Shown here: positions 13,407 through 20,249 of the stretch, piece after piece | Position numbering within the stretch: the first letter of the stretch is position 1 | Layout of the letters: every line of letters starts with the position of its first letter | Source: a virus | Strand: one strand, 5' to 3' | IMG/VR virus record: IMGVR_UViG_3300037104_000412 | Span: 1 to 22,639 of that record | DNA length: 22,639 bases | The notes under the pieces: generated by a model | The model's input: only the letters and a program-made list of their open reading frames with translations | What the model was told of the DNA's origin: nothing | The model's database searches: none | Program-made: the position numbers and the translations under genes

Positions 13407-13601
13407 ATGGAATATATTGATAAAATATTAAATGAAGCTGAAAAAATTCAAAAAGAATTACATGCAATGATTGATGAAGTTAAGAAAACTGAAAGAGGAA
13501 AAAATATTCCTTATCAAGATTTAGTAACAGTATTCTTTTCAATGAAACTTGCTGAATTAAAAGCAGAAATAAAAGAAGCAGGTCTTATATTAAAAAATTA
13601 A
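13407..13601 (+). CDS. Hypothetical protein, 64 aa
   Basis: Small helical protein, rich in Lys and Glu, with heptad-like hydrophobic spacing suitable for a helical bundle or coiled coil. No recognised motif. It ends four bases before the deformylase start. Confidence 0.55.
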   Translation: MEYIDKILNEAEKIQKELHAMIDEVKKTERGKNIPYQDLVTVFFSMKLAELKAEIKEAGLILKN

Positions 13602-13605
13602 TTAT

Positions 13606-14169
13606 ATGAGTGAAATTATAGTTATACCAAATGAGCAGACTCCTAAAGTATCTGAGATAGGGGATATTGAATTGTTCTTTATTCAGAACATTAAACAACT
13701 TCAAGAATTCAAAGACTATGCATATACCAGATTTGATGCGGTGGGTATGGCAGCCAATCAATGTAGTCTTGATGGTGAAAGATTCATGGCAAGAGTCTTT
13801 GCACTTAAAGACACAGAAAAACATATTTGGAGATTAATCATTGACCCGCATATCACCGAATATATCGGCATTAAAGAAATCAAACGTGAAGGCTGTCTGA
13901 CATGGAAAGGTAAAGTAATTGTTGCTGAACGTAGCCGTGCAATAAGAGTCAATTATTTTGATGAAATCGGTCAAAGTATTAATAATGAATTACATTTTGG
14001 TTTTGAAGGGCAGATTTGGCAACATGAGATCAATCATTTAAATGGTGTTGAAGAACGCATTGAAGAACGTGATTTTATTGAACCAAAATCAATTAGTGTT
14101 GGTCGAAATGATAAATGCCCATGCAATTCTGGGAAAAAATACAAATATTGTTGTTTATTATATATTTAA
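13606..14169 (+). CDS. def: Peptide deformylase with C-terminal SEC-C motif, 187 aa
   Basis: The three deformylase motifs are present: VGMAANQ at residues 46-52 (G-x-G-x-A-A-x-Q, with the first Gly as Val), EGCLTW at 95-100 with metal ligand Cys97, and QHEINHLNG at 139-147 with His140, Glu141 and His144. The enzyme removes the formyl group from nascent proteins at the ribosome. Length to the end of the core, about 155 residues, is normal. The extra tail contains GRNDKCPCNSGKKYKYCC (166-183), a textbook SEC-C zinc motif like that at the end of SecA, with Cys171, 173, 182 and 183. This fusion is unusual; SEC-C may bind ribosome or SecB-like partners. The active site appears intact. Confidence 0.9.
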   Translation: MSEIIVIPNEQTPKVSEIGDIELFFIQNIKQLQEFKDYAYTRFDAVGMAANQCSLDGERFMARVFALKDTEKHIWRLIIDPHITEYIGIKEIKREGCLTWKGKVIVAERSRAIRVNYFDEIGQSINNELHFGFEGQIWQHEINHLNGVEERIEERDFIEPKSISVGRNDKCPCNSGKKYKYCCLLYI

Positions 14170-14181
14170 ATCATATCTTTG
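14150..14181 (+). promoter_or_regulatory. Bacteroidota-type promoter inside the 3' end of the deformylase gene
   Basis: TATCTTTG at 14174-14181 (-7) with GTTG at 14150-14153, 20 bases upstream, as a weak -33. It lies across the deformylase stop and leads to the ATG at 14196, giving a leader of under ten bases. It would let the regulator module be expressed apart from the upstream operon. Confidence 0.55.
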
Positions 14182-14195
14182 ATAAAAATTTTATT

Positions 14196-14378
14196 ATGAG
14201 GAAATTAGGAAAGAAGCAAAAAGAAAGATTTGAAAAATATTGGAACAAAGAAACTATAAATGGACTTATAACTTCAAATGTACCAACAGAAATTGTTGTA
14301 AAATGGTTATATTCAATTCTTTCAATTAAAAATGAAAACGAATTTTTATTGAAATCAGAAGAAATGAAATTATTGTGA
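14196..14378 (+). CDS. Hypothetical protein, 60 aa, upstream of an HTH regulator
   Basis: Basic, helical protein (MRKLGKKQKERFEKYWN at the start). An in-frame ATG at 14115 would overlap the deformylase gene by 55 bases and include the promoter; it is rejected. The TGA overlaps a GTG start of the HTH gene (GTGA), so the two form a coupled pair. The layout is like a toxin-antitoxin operon, but the product matches no toxin that I know; it could equally be a small co-regulator. Confidence 0.5.
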   Translation: MRKLGKKQKERFEKYWNKETINGLITSNVPTEIVVKWLYSILSIKNENEFLLKSEEMKLL

Positions 14379-14698
14379 AAACAATTAAAGCAAGAAAATA
14401 TTATAGTAAACATTTAGCAGAAATACTTGCTGACATACCAAAATCACTGGAGAAACAAGTATCTTCAACAATGGTAATCGCTGCTCTCATTGATGATGAA
14501 ATGAAGAAAAACAATCTCACTGTTGAGGATGTAGCTAAAATATTTAAAGTAAAACCAGAAACTATTGGTCATTGGTTAAGTGGTTCATTTGATTTTAAGA
14601 TCAGTACGCTTTGTAAAATTGAAGAAAAAATTGGAATTGAATTGTTCAAGATTACTGAATATAAAAGAGCAATAAAAAATGAATCGAGCACAAGCTAA
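14375..14698 (+). CDS. HTH (XRE/Cro-like) transcriptional regulator, 107 aa
   Basis: The C-terminal half has a Cro/CI-type helix-turn-helix: LTVEDVAKIFKVKPETIGHW (residues about 48-67), then the SGSFDFKISTLCKIEEKIGIELF box of XRE proteins. The N-terminal 45 residues are helical and basic. The start is GTG, overlapping the upstream stop; this is the only gene besides endonuclease copy 2 for which I chose GTG. Such proteins repress nearby promoters, so autoregulation of the promoter at 14150-14181 is plausible. It could be an antitoxin or a phage switch component. Confidence 0.7.
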   Translation: MKTIKARKYYSKHLAEILADIPKSLEKQVSSTMVIAALIDDEMKKNNLTVEDVAKIFKVKPETIGHWLSGSFDFKISTLCKIEEKIGIELFKITEYKRAIKNESSTS

Positions 14699-14918
14699 AC
14701 GAATGGCATTTGTAGAATTTGATGGTGGTAAAACTGTCAGAGGTAGAGGACTTAAGAAAAAAACTTGGTACTCTATCTGCAGTATACATGCTGTTCATAA
14801 TAAAAATTGTAACATGTGCAACACTGGTAACTGGCAAAATAATTTTATGCTTGCAATCAGTGGTTGTTTTCATGACCATGTTTATTGGTTATGGTATTTT
14901 TGGGTAAATAATATTTAA
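14679..14918 (+). CDS. Small Cys/His-containing phage protein, 79 aa
   Basis: The 5' end overlaps the HTH gene by 20 bases. The core ICSIHAVHNKNCNMCNTG (residues 33-50) has a Cys-x-x-His plus Cys-x-x-Cys arrangement suitable for a zinc site, a pattern I recognise from small phage proteins. The C-terminus is aromatic (HDHVYWLWYFWV) and may touch the membrane. A competing 62-codon frame at 14719 on the same strand lacks these features. Function unknown. Confidence 0.55.
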   Translation: MNRAQAKRMAFVEFDGGKTVRGRGLKKKTWYSICSIHAVHNKNCNMCNTGNWQNNFMLAISGCFHDHVYWLWYFWVNNI

Positions 14919-14929
14919 AAATAAAAATT

Positions 14930-15181
14930 ATGGAAATAAGTTATGATTTTTCGGGAACAAAAGTAATCGCAGAATATGATAATGCTGGATGTTTTGAACA
15001 CGTAATAAATGTAAAAACCCAAAGAAAAATGATGGTAGAATATACTCAAATTGGTACTGGTTACGAAATTACTGACGATAATGGCTATATTAAAATGAAA
15101 ATGTGTAATGCTGTTTATGTTAGAATAATGGACTTGGATGTGTTTATACCTAAATTTATATTTATATTAAACAATATTTAA
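14930..15181 (+). CDS. Hypothetical protein, 83 aa
   Basis: Predicted mainly beta-stranded, soluble protein with alternating hydrophobic residues and a C-terminal hydrophobic strand (KFIFILNN). ATG in the AATTATG context. No family recognised. Confidence 0.6.
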   Translation: MEISYDFSGTKVIAEYDNAGCFEHVINVKTQRKMMVEYTQIGTGYEITDDNGYIKMKMCNAVYVRIMDLDVFIPKFIFILNNI

Positions 15182-15184
15182 ACT

Positions 15185-15472
15185 ATGGCAACAAAAGTAA
15201 TGACAACAGCCAAAGATTTGGCATTTAAAGCGTATTGTGATGCACTTAAACTTGCATGTTATAAAATAAATAAAAAAACAAATAGTCCTGATGAACTTAG
15301 GTTTACCGATTTAAGTGATGTTTTTAATGAATTGAATATGGATGGCACTGAATTAGAAGAACGTTTCGAAAATTGGTGGACAGAATGGTATTATCGTCAA
15401 GATCATAAAGATAGTTTTTATCCAGAACATAATGTTTATGTTAATGGTCATCGTTATATAAAAGGTGATTAA
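15185..15472 (+). CDS. Hypothetical protein, 95 aa
   Basis: Mixed helical protein with an acidic, Trp-rich middle (RFENWWTEWYYRQDH) and a short His/Asn-rich end. Starts three bases after the preceding stop and ends two bases before the next start. Function unknown. Confidence 0.6.
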   Translation: MATKVMTTAKDLAFKAYCDALKLACYKINKKTNSPDELRFTDLSDVFNELNMDGTELEERFENWWTEWYYRQDHKDSFYPEHNVYVNGHRYIKGD

Positions 15473-15474
15473 TT

Positions 15475-15702
15475 ATGTCAAAATCAACAACTGAAATATT
15501 ATCTTTTAGAGAATGGTTAGCACAAGAATATAAGACAAATATTGAATGGGCAGATAATTTTATTAAAGGTACTGCAGAAGAAAACACACATATGGGTGAT
15601 TGTACTAAAGACCCCTGCCCATGCGCACTTTGTGGATTAGAAAGAGTACTTAAAGAATATCGTCTTTATTGCGAAAAGAAAGGTTTATTTAATGATAATT
15701 AA
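15475..15702 (+). CDS. Small Cys-rich, possibly zinc-binding protein, 75 aa
   Basis: Helical protein with GDCTKDPCPCALCGLERVL at residues about 41-59. The four cysteines (Cys-x4-Cys-x-Cys-x2-Cys) could bind one zinc ion. It belongs to a run of small genes with paired cysteines (also 14679, 16814, 17844 and 18290). Function unknown. Confidence 0.6.
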   Translation: MSKSTTEILSFREWLAQEYKTNIEWADNFIKGTAEENTHMGDCTKDPCPCALCGLERVLKEYRLYCEKKGLFNDN

Positions 15703-15714
15703 AACTAAATAATT

Positions 15715-16062
15715 ATGTGTCTACTTATACCAATACCAATGATTGACCCACATATAGAATCCTTAATAAGAGATTTATTTGCGGAAGATGTGAGAGATTA
15801 TGAAGAATTCAAACCTTTTGTAGAATTTTACGAGAATTGCGAACATAATGCACGATTGCTTGATTATTGCAATCATGCAAAAAAAGATTATAATGAATAT
15901 CTGAAAAGAATGTTAACCGTTATTTCACATGAAATGGGTTGGAATGAAGTTTATGTGCCTTTTTGTATTCATCCTTGGGATATAACTGAAAAAACAGAAA
16001 TATATTTACTTTGGAAAAAATGTTTTAATGATTATATAAATAATAAATTAAAACAATTATGA
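15715..16062 (+). CDS. Hypothetical protein, 115 aa
   Basis: Helical, acidic protein with scattered cysteines and aromatic residues (FVEFYENCEHN and FCIHPWDI). The TGA overlaps the next ATG as ATGA, so the following Glu/Arg-rich protein is coupled to it. No family recognised. Confidence 0.6.
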   Translation: MCLLIPIPMIDPHIESLIRDLFAEDVRDYEEFKPFVEFYENCEHNARLLDYCNHAKKDYNEYLKRMLTVISHEMGWNEVYVPFCIHPWDITEKTEIYLLWKKCFNDYINNKLKQL

Positions 16063-16517
16063 GACATTACTTTTCTTGGGAAGAAGACGAAGCTAACAAA
16101 CAAGGTCATAGTGATGAAAGAAATCATCACAGTGATTACGAACATGACAGATACGCTTATGATGGTGAAGATCGTGCTTATTGGGACGGGAGAGATGATG
16201 AAGCAAAAGAAATGAGAAGACAACGTGATGAACGTGAGGAAGAAGAAAGACAAGAAAGAGAAGATCATGAACGTTATGAACGTAGAAGACATGAAGAAGC
16301 AGCACGTGAACAAGAAGAAGAACGTCAGTGTCATGAAGATGATATGAGAGAACTTGATGCAGAACAACGCAGGGAAAAAGAATCATGGAAAGATTTGGAG
16401 AGAGAATGCGCTGAAGAAGAATTTATTAATGAAGTACCAATTACAGAAGAAGAATTATTTAATCAAATACAAGAAGATGAAAGAAGAAATCAGGAAATTA
16501 AATCCGATAGTAATTGA
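16059..16517 (+). CDS. Extremely charged Glu/Arg/Asp-rich helical protein, 152 aa
   Basis: Most of the protein from about residue 45 to 125 is Glu, Arg, Asp, Gln and His in a pattern (EEERQEREDHERYERRRHEE) typical of single stable alpha-helices or long coiled coils. The N-terminus is Asp/His/Tyr-rich (SDERNHHSDYEHDRYAYDG). Low complexity makes homology calls unreliable. The codon pattern creates long false open frames on the other strand at 16032-16386; these are shadows. Role may be structural or a DNA-mimic-like scaffold, but this is a guess. Confidence 0.6.
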   Translation: MRHYFSWEEDEANKQGHSDERNHHSDYEHDRYAYDGEDRAYWDGRDDEAKEMRRQRDEREEEERQEREDHERYERRRHEEAAREQEEERQCHEDDMRELDAEQRREKESWKDLERECAEEEFINEVPITEEELFNQIQEDERRNQEIKSDSN

Positions 16518-16788
16518 AATTGCTGAAGAATTAAATGAATTTGAAAGATTTGTTGGCATTTCTGCAGCATTTGATGATAATGGAGTAGCTGTTTTTGTTG
16601 GTCTTGTTGAACAATATAATTCAGATATAGAATTAATTGGCAAAAGATATGTCAGAATACAGGCAAGACATCTTGAACCAACTGATGACACTTTTACAAA
16701 GAGAGATTTGAAAATAGCATATGAAAATGGTGTGGATAAAGAGCATTCATTTGAGGAATGGTTTGATTTTTTTATTAAAAGAAAATAA
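16477..16788 (+). CDS. Hypothetical protein, 103 aa, overlapping the charged-protein gene
   Basis: The start chosen is the ATG at 16477, which overlaps the previous gene by 41 bases in another frame. An upstream in-frame ATG at 16354 would give 41 residues of Lys-rich sequence that is only a frame-shifted image of the charged gene. The product has a strand-rich core (FVGISAAFDDNGVAVFVGLVEQYN) and a helical acidic end. No family recognised. Confidence 0.6.
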   Translation: MKEEIRKLNPIVIEIAEELNEFERFVGISAAFDDNGVAVFVGLVEQYNSDIELIGKRYVRIQARHLEPTDDTFTKRDLKIAYENGVDKEHSFEEWFDFFIKRK

Positions 16789-16813
16789 ATAATAATTTTA
16801 AAAACTAAACATT

Positions 16814-17044
16814 ATGGAAATAAACGAAAAAAACAAAGTTTGTCCAAATTGTAAGGGTGAAGGATATTCATTCTTCATTAATCAAGGCGAACCAGATTTA
16901 GATAGTAAATGTACTACATGTAAAGGTACTGGTAAAATAGCCGATGTACCCCAGCCACCAGCACCACCTCCTCCGAGATTAATAAAAGAAGGCGGTGAAA
17001 CTATTTGGAAATCAATTAGTGATTGGTTAAAAAAAAGAAAATAA
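16814..17044 (+). CDS. DnaJ-type zinc-finger-like protein with proline-rich linker, 76 aa
   Basis: Two C-x-x-C-x-G-x-G units, CPNCKGEG (residues 10-17) and CTTCKGTG (33-40), form one zinc site as in the central domain of DnaJ chaperones. The linker PQPPAPPPP follows, and a short amphipathic C-terminal helix (WKSISDWLKKRK). No J-domain is present, so it is not a DnaJ; similar isolated zinc modules occur in phages as small regulators or protein-binding proteins. Confidence 0.7.
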   Translation: MEINEKNKVCPNCKGEGYSFFINQGEPDLDSKCTTCKGTGKIADVPQPPAPPPPRLIKEGGETIWKSISDWLKKRK

Positions 17045-17045
17045 T

Positions 17046-17210
17046 ATGATACCAATTAATTACATACAATCAATACCAGCATATCAATATTATCCAGCAA
17101 TAAATTATCTAATATTTGTGCCAATAGGTTGTCAGTTCAATATTCCTAATGGTCAGGTTTGCAGTGGTGGTTTTATTGTTTATTATAAAAACAATTCATA
17201 TTTTTTGTAA
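17046..17210 (+). CDS. Hypothetical protein, 54 aa
   Basis: ATG at 17046 to TAA at 17208-17210; the stop overlaps the TTGTAAC of promoter copy 8. The product is Tyr/Ile/Asn-rich (MIPINYIQSIPAYQYYPA) with a weak hydrophobic centre and two cysteines. It fills the space between the zinc-finger gene and the promoter, and its start lies two bases behind the preceding stop, which supports it. Function unknown. Confidence 0.4.
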   Translation: MIPINYIQSIPAYQYYPAINYLIFVPIGCQFNIPNGQVCSGGFIVYYKNNSYFL

Positions 17211-17235
17211 CTTTTTAAAATTTATTTACGTATAA
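17205..17235 (+). promoter_or_regulatory. Phage-type promoter, TTGTAAC-N17-CGTATAA (copy 8)
   Basis: TTGTAAC at 17205-17211 and CGTATAA at 17229-17235, 49 bases before the ATG at 17285. It has the same TTTTTTGTAAC upstream context as copy 4. An ATG at 17260 opens only six codons. Confidence 0.8.
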
Positions 17236-17284
17236 GTAACTTAAAACGTTTAATTATTATGAATGAACCTTTAATTTAAATATT

Positions 17285-17446
17285 ATGAAGTGGAGATTTA
17301 CATCATTTAAAGTTGCTCCAATGAGAATAGCAGCATTTATTCTGCTTATCATTGCGTGGTCACACGGTACTGTATCTGGCATACTTGCTTGGATACTTTT
17401 GCTATTGATACTTGACATTAGTTTAGATGCCAATAAAAATAAATAA
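17285..17446 (+). CDS. Small two-span membrane protein, 53 aa
   Basis: ATG at 17285 to TAA at 17444-17446. Basic N-terminus (MKWRFTSFKVAPMR), two hydrophobic segments (IAAFILLIIAW at about 15-25 and ILAWILLLLILDI at 33-45) separated by SHGTVSG, and a polar tail. First gene behind phage-type promoter copy 8. Similar in style to other small membrane proteins of the window, which also lie close behind such promoters. Confidence 0.5.
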   Translation: MKWRFTSFKVAPMRIAAFILLIIAWSHGTVSGILAWILLLLILDISLDANKNK

Positions 17447-17448
17447 TT

Positions 17449-17619
17449 ATGGAAATTATACACAAACCTTGGGAATGGACGACAGTTACCACAGAAGGTG
17501 GTGGCTATTCGTTAGTTAAAGCAGACGAAGAAACTCGTAAAAAACAACTCGAAGAGTTTAAGAAAAAACGTAAAGCTGAACTCAAAAAAGACCTTGATGA
17601 AATTGATAACTTATTTTAA
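17449..17619 (+). CDS. Hypothetical protein, 56 aa
   Basis: ATG at 17449 in the AATTATG context to TAA at 17617-17619. The N-terminus has a Trp-rich strand (HKPWEWTTVTT) and a Gly-rich turn, followed by a long Lys/Glu helix (ETRKKQLEEFKKKRKAELKK) ending in an acidic tail. Probably a small helical binding protein; no family recognised. Confidence 0.5.
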   Translation: MEIIHKPWEWTTVTTEGGGYSLVKADEETRKKQLEEFKKKRKAELKKDLDEIDNLF

Positions 17620-17635
17620 TTAAAACAAAATAATT

Positions 17636-17842
17636 ATGGCAGACGTAATCGGTAGTGGTAATCCTAAACGAGAAATATTGGTAGATGCAATAAAAGAATT
17701 GCATGCTGCAAATTTAAATCTTATACGTGAAAAAAGTGTTGAAACTCAATTTGCTAAGAATCATATTAAAATGGCATTGCATTTGATTAATGGACTATTA
17801 AATACAATTGAAGCACCAGAACAAACATATCATTTAGAATAA
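17636..17842 (+). CDS. Hypothetical protein, 68 aa
   Basis: Mostly helical soluble protein with one long amphipathic helix (KNHIKMALHLINGLLNTIE). Starts in the ATAATTATG context and ends one base before the next gene. No motif recognised. Confidence 0.55.
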   Translation: MADVIGSGNPKREILVDAIKELHAANLNLIREKSVETQFAKNHIKMALHLINGLLNTIEAPEQTYHLE

Positions 17843-17843
17843 A

Positions 17844-18293
17844 ATGAAAGAAGAAGATTTAACAATTATATTTAACATATTACTTGCAGAAAAAGACAGT
17901 TGTTCAATTTCTGAAGTAAATCGATTATGTAGTAAATATATGAAAGAACATCCAGATACATATATTTTTAATTGTAGAGATACTTTTTTTTATTATATCA
18001 ATATATTTCCTGAATTATATTATTGGGATAATAGAGCAGAATTAATTCGCAAACAAGCAGTAACTATGTGTAAGTTTTGTGGTAAAACATATAGAAAATA
18101 TCCAGACATTAAAAAATATAATGCAGTTGTTGAAGCAAATAAAGGATATACCGAAGCTGATATTTATAAAGCATTTTATGTAGGTTTGAACAGAGGGATA
18201 TATGTCGCAAGTGTGATAAAAGGCGAACCGATTGAAGGCGATTATCCAACATACGAAGAATATATTACTAAATTAAAAAATAATGAGAAATGA
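17844..18293 (+). CDS. Hypothetical protein with a CxxC pair, 149 aa
   Basis: Helical protein with cysteines scattered in the first half and a CKFCGK pair near residue 76. The C-terminal half includes a GYTEADIYKAFYVGLNRGIY segment. The TGA overlaps the next ATG (ATGA), coupling it to a Cys-rich neighbour. Function unknown. Confidence 0.6.
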   Translation: MKEEDLTIIFNILLAEKDSCSISEVNRLCSKYMKEHPDTYIFNCRDTFFYYINIFPELYYWDNRAELIRKQAVTMCKFCGKTYRKYPDIKKYNAVVEANKGYTEADIYKAFYVGLNRGIYVASVIKGEPIEGDYPTYEEYITKLKNNEK

Positions 18294-18883
18294 GTGAACG
18301 TTGTATAGTATGTGGTAAATTTATTGGAGATAAAGAAATTTCCAATAATGAAATTGAAACAGAATTTATACCTGACACTGAATTTACTATAGAAGAAATA
18401 AATTACACACATAAAAAATGTATAATGAAAAAAGAAAATGAACCAGTACAACTCTGTGGCTTTAATGAAGCATGGAGAGGCAATTGTAAAAAACCTGCAG
18501 TTAAAAACGGTAGGTGCGAAGAACATGCTGATTTAGTGTGTGCAAGTTGTGGTGCTCCTGCAACACATAGTTGTTATGAAACAGGTCAATTTGTTTGCGG
18601 TGCTCCGCTTTGTGACGATTGTGAACACACAATTGCTGGTGATGGTACTAATGGTAATATTGGTTTTTACAGGACTGCTCCGCTTCCAGAAGGTATGAAA
18701 GAGCATTGCAAAAAAACTGCACAAGTAAATTTTCCTTGGATAGTAATATCTTGTTGCAAAGATTATCCTGAAATGCAAGCAATGCTTGACAAATATAAGA
18801 AAGGGGAACTTTCATATGCAGATGCAGATAAGCAGATGGGCGACTATATTGCTGCAAAAAACAAAGAAGAAGGAAGGGATTAA
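18290..18883 (+). CDS. Multi-zinc Cys-rich phage protein, 197 aa
   Basis: Three metal-site candidates are visible: CIVCGK at residues 5-10 with a later HKKC (about 41-44), a Cys/His group CKKPAVKNGRCEEH (65-78), and a cluster CASCGAPATHSCYETGQFVC-x-x-x-x-C-x-x-C (83-110). The C-A-S-C-G-A-P-A-T-x-x-C-x-x-T-G-Q-F-V-C-G-A-P-L-C pattern is one I know from phage proteins of unknown role; it resembles a treble-clef or B-box-like double zinc fold. The C-terminal 70 residues are helical. Confidence 0.7.
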   Translation: MSERCIVCGKFIGDKEISNNEIETEFIPDTEFTIEEINYTHKKCIMKKENEPVQLCGFNEAWRGNCKKPAVKNGRCEEHADLVCASCGAPATHSCYETGQFVCGAPLCDDCEHTIAGDGTNGNIGFYRTAPLPEGMKEHCKKTAQVNFPWIVISCCKDYPEMQAMLDKYKKGELSYADADKQMGDYIAAKNKEEGRD

Positions 18884-18885
18884 TT

Positions 18886-19134
18886 ATGGACAACAAAATA
18901 GCTGAATTAATTAATACTGGTTGGGATGTTAAATTTTCAAATCAAGTTAAGAGGATAGACAGTGAATTCGTTATCAGAACTTGTTGGAAAGCTGAATATG
19001 GTGACGAAAGATATGAATCTCAATGGGCAGGATTTAAAGATGCAAAATTATGCGTTAAAGATTTTATTAAAATTGCTGAAATAGCAATGAAAACTGAAGC
19101 AAAACTTAAAACTGAAAATCATGAAAAAAGATAA
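18886..19134 (+). CDS. Hypothetical protein, 82 aa
   Basis: Helix-strand protein with WKAEYGDERYESQWAGFKDA in the centre and a C-terminal Lys/Glu helix. It overlaps the next gene by 14 bases. No family recognised. Confidence 0.6.
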   Translation: MDNKIAELINTGWDVKFSNQVKRIDSEFVIRTCWKAEYGDERYESQWAGFKDAKLCVKDFIKIAEIAMKTEAKLKTENHEKR

Positions 19135-20236
19135 ATTAACTCTTGCAGAAAGAAGAAATCTTGCAAAACTCACTCTCCCAAACGGACCTGATGGTTGGAC
19201 TGGTATTATAAAAGGTACTCATAAAAAAGAAACTTATGATAAATTTGGTATACCAAATTTACGAAGTGAAGTAATTGATTATTTGACCCTGCATCCAATA
19301 ACCACAAAATATTTAGTAAAAACACATCCTGAATTATTGAGAAATGAAGTGTTTATCATTAATGTTAAAGAGAATGAAGATTGGGAAAATAAATTACCTG
19401 ATTTCATTGAATCAACAAGACGTGGTAATATTGCTTATACTTTAACTGGTGAAGTTGTACCAGAAATGAAACCTTTATTTGCAGTTCTAAAAGCAATCAG
19501 TAATACACGTGGAAATATTAAAATAGAAACAGGTGCAGGTGACTGGTTTCCAAAAGTTGCTGAAAAAGCACAACATGCTGCAAAACACATTATTAAAACA
19601 CATGGAAAAACTATTGCTGAATTCGATTTTAATGGCATTAAATGTGTGGTAGATAAAGATACAAATCTTGAATGGCTTGAAAGAGATTATCATAATGCTC
19701 ATATGATGGAGTGGAAACAAATCGGTCCTGAATGCTATCCTGTGTACGAACCTGAAGTTCAGGTAGAACTTGAAAGACGTGAAAAAGCACGTGAAGAAAA
19801 AGCTGAAGCTAATTCAATAGCATACAGGGCAAAAGAAGAGACAGAACGCAGACAGTTTGAAGAAAAGGTCAAAGGAATTGAAATTGAACTTATTGATAAA
19901 AAAGGTTGGGATGACTGGAAAGCCAATCAAAAGGATGATGGCTATGGTCTTGCAATTTTTGAATATGCCGAATTTTGGGCAAAAAGAATGCAGAAAGAAT
20001 TTGCAGATAGAAATATTGAAAATCCAGACGTTGCTTGTATGGTTGCCCATGCAGACAATTGTGCCAATGAACTCAATTTTCTTGGCATTACAGGATTCAT
20101 GTATGGTGCAGCAGTAGTAACACTTGCCAAATGCTGGAAACACGGTGAAGCACTCCGCAAGTGGCATAATAAAGAATGGGGTGTAGTGGGTGGTGAAGGT
20201 GTGGTTAATCCTGCAATGTTTACAATTGGAAAATGA
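19121..20236 (+). CDS. Large conserved phage protein of unknown function, 371 aa
   Basis: The third-longest predicted protein here, after the helicase and TnpB. The N-terminal half is globular, with an NGPDGWTGIIKGTH loop and mixed helices. A charged helical stretch follows at about residues 210-260 (Glu/Arg/Lys heptads, likely coiled coil). The C-terminal domain has a helical, Cys/His-bearing region (CMVAHADNCANELNFLGITG and CWKHGEALRKWHN) found in other phage proteins I recall only as uncharacterised. No catalytic motif is certain. No gene or terminator follows for about 75 bases, after which a new promoter appears. Confidence 0.65.
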   Translation: MKKDKLTLAERRNLAKLTLPNGPDGWTGIIKGTHKKETYDKFGIPNLRSEVIDYLTLHPITTKYLVKTHPELLRNEVFIINVKENEDWENKLPDFIESTRRGNIAYTLTGEVVPEMKPLFAVLKAISNTRGNIKIETGAGDWFPKVAEKAQHAAKHIIKTHGKTIAEFDFNGIKCVVDKDTNLEWLERDYHNAHMMEWKQIGPECYPVYEPEVQVELERREKAREEKAEANSIAYRAKEETERRQFEEKVKGIEIELIDKKGWDDWKANQKDDGYGLAIFEYAEFWAKRMQKEFADRNIENPDVACMVAHADNCANELNFLGITGFMYGAAVVTLAKCWKHGEALRKWHNKEWGVVGGEGVVNPAMFTIGK

Positions 20237-20249
20237 AAAATATTATTTG

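Noticed and set aside
14719-14907. Hydrophobic 62-codon frame on the + strand
   Set aside because: It overlaps the 79-aa Cys/His gene in another frame. The latter has recognisable Cys/His spacing, continuity with the preceding gene and a better start.
16032-16386. Two long minus-strand frames opposite the charged-protein gene
   Set aside because: They are mirror images of Glu/Arg codons, with Phe/Ser/His/Leu low-complexity products and no start context; shadows of the + strand gene.
17260-17280. ATG at 17260 behind promoter copy 8
   Set aside because: It gives only six codons before a stop; could at most be a leader peptide, and nothing else supports it.
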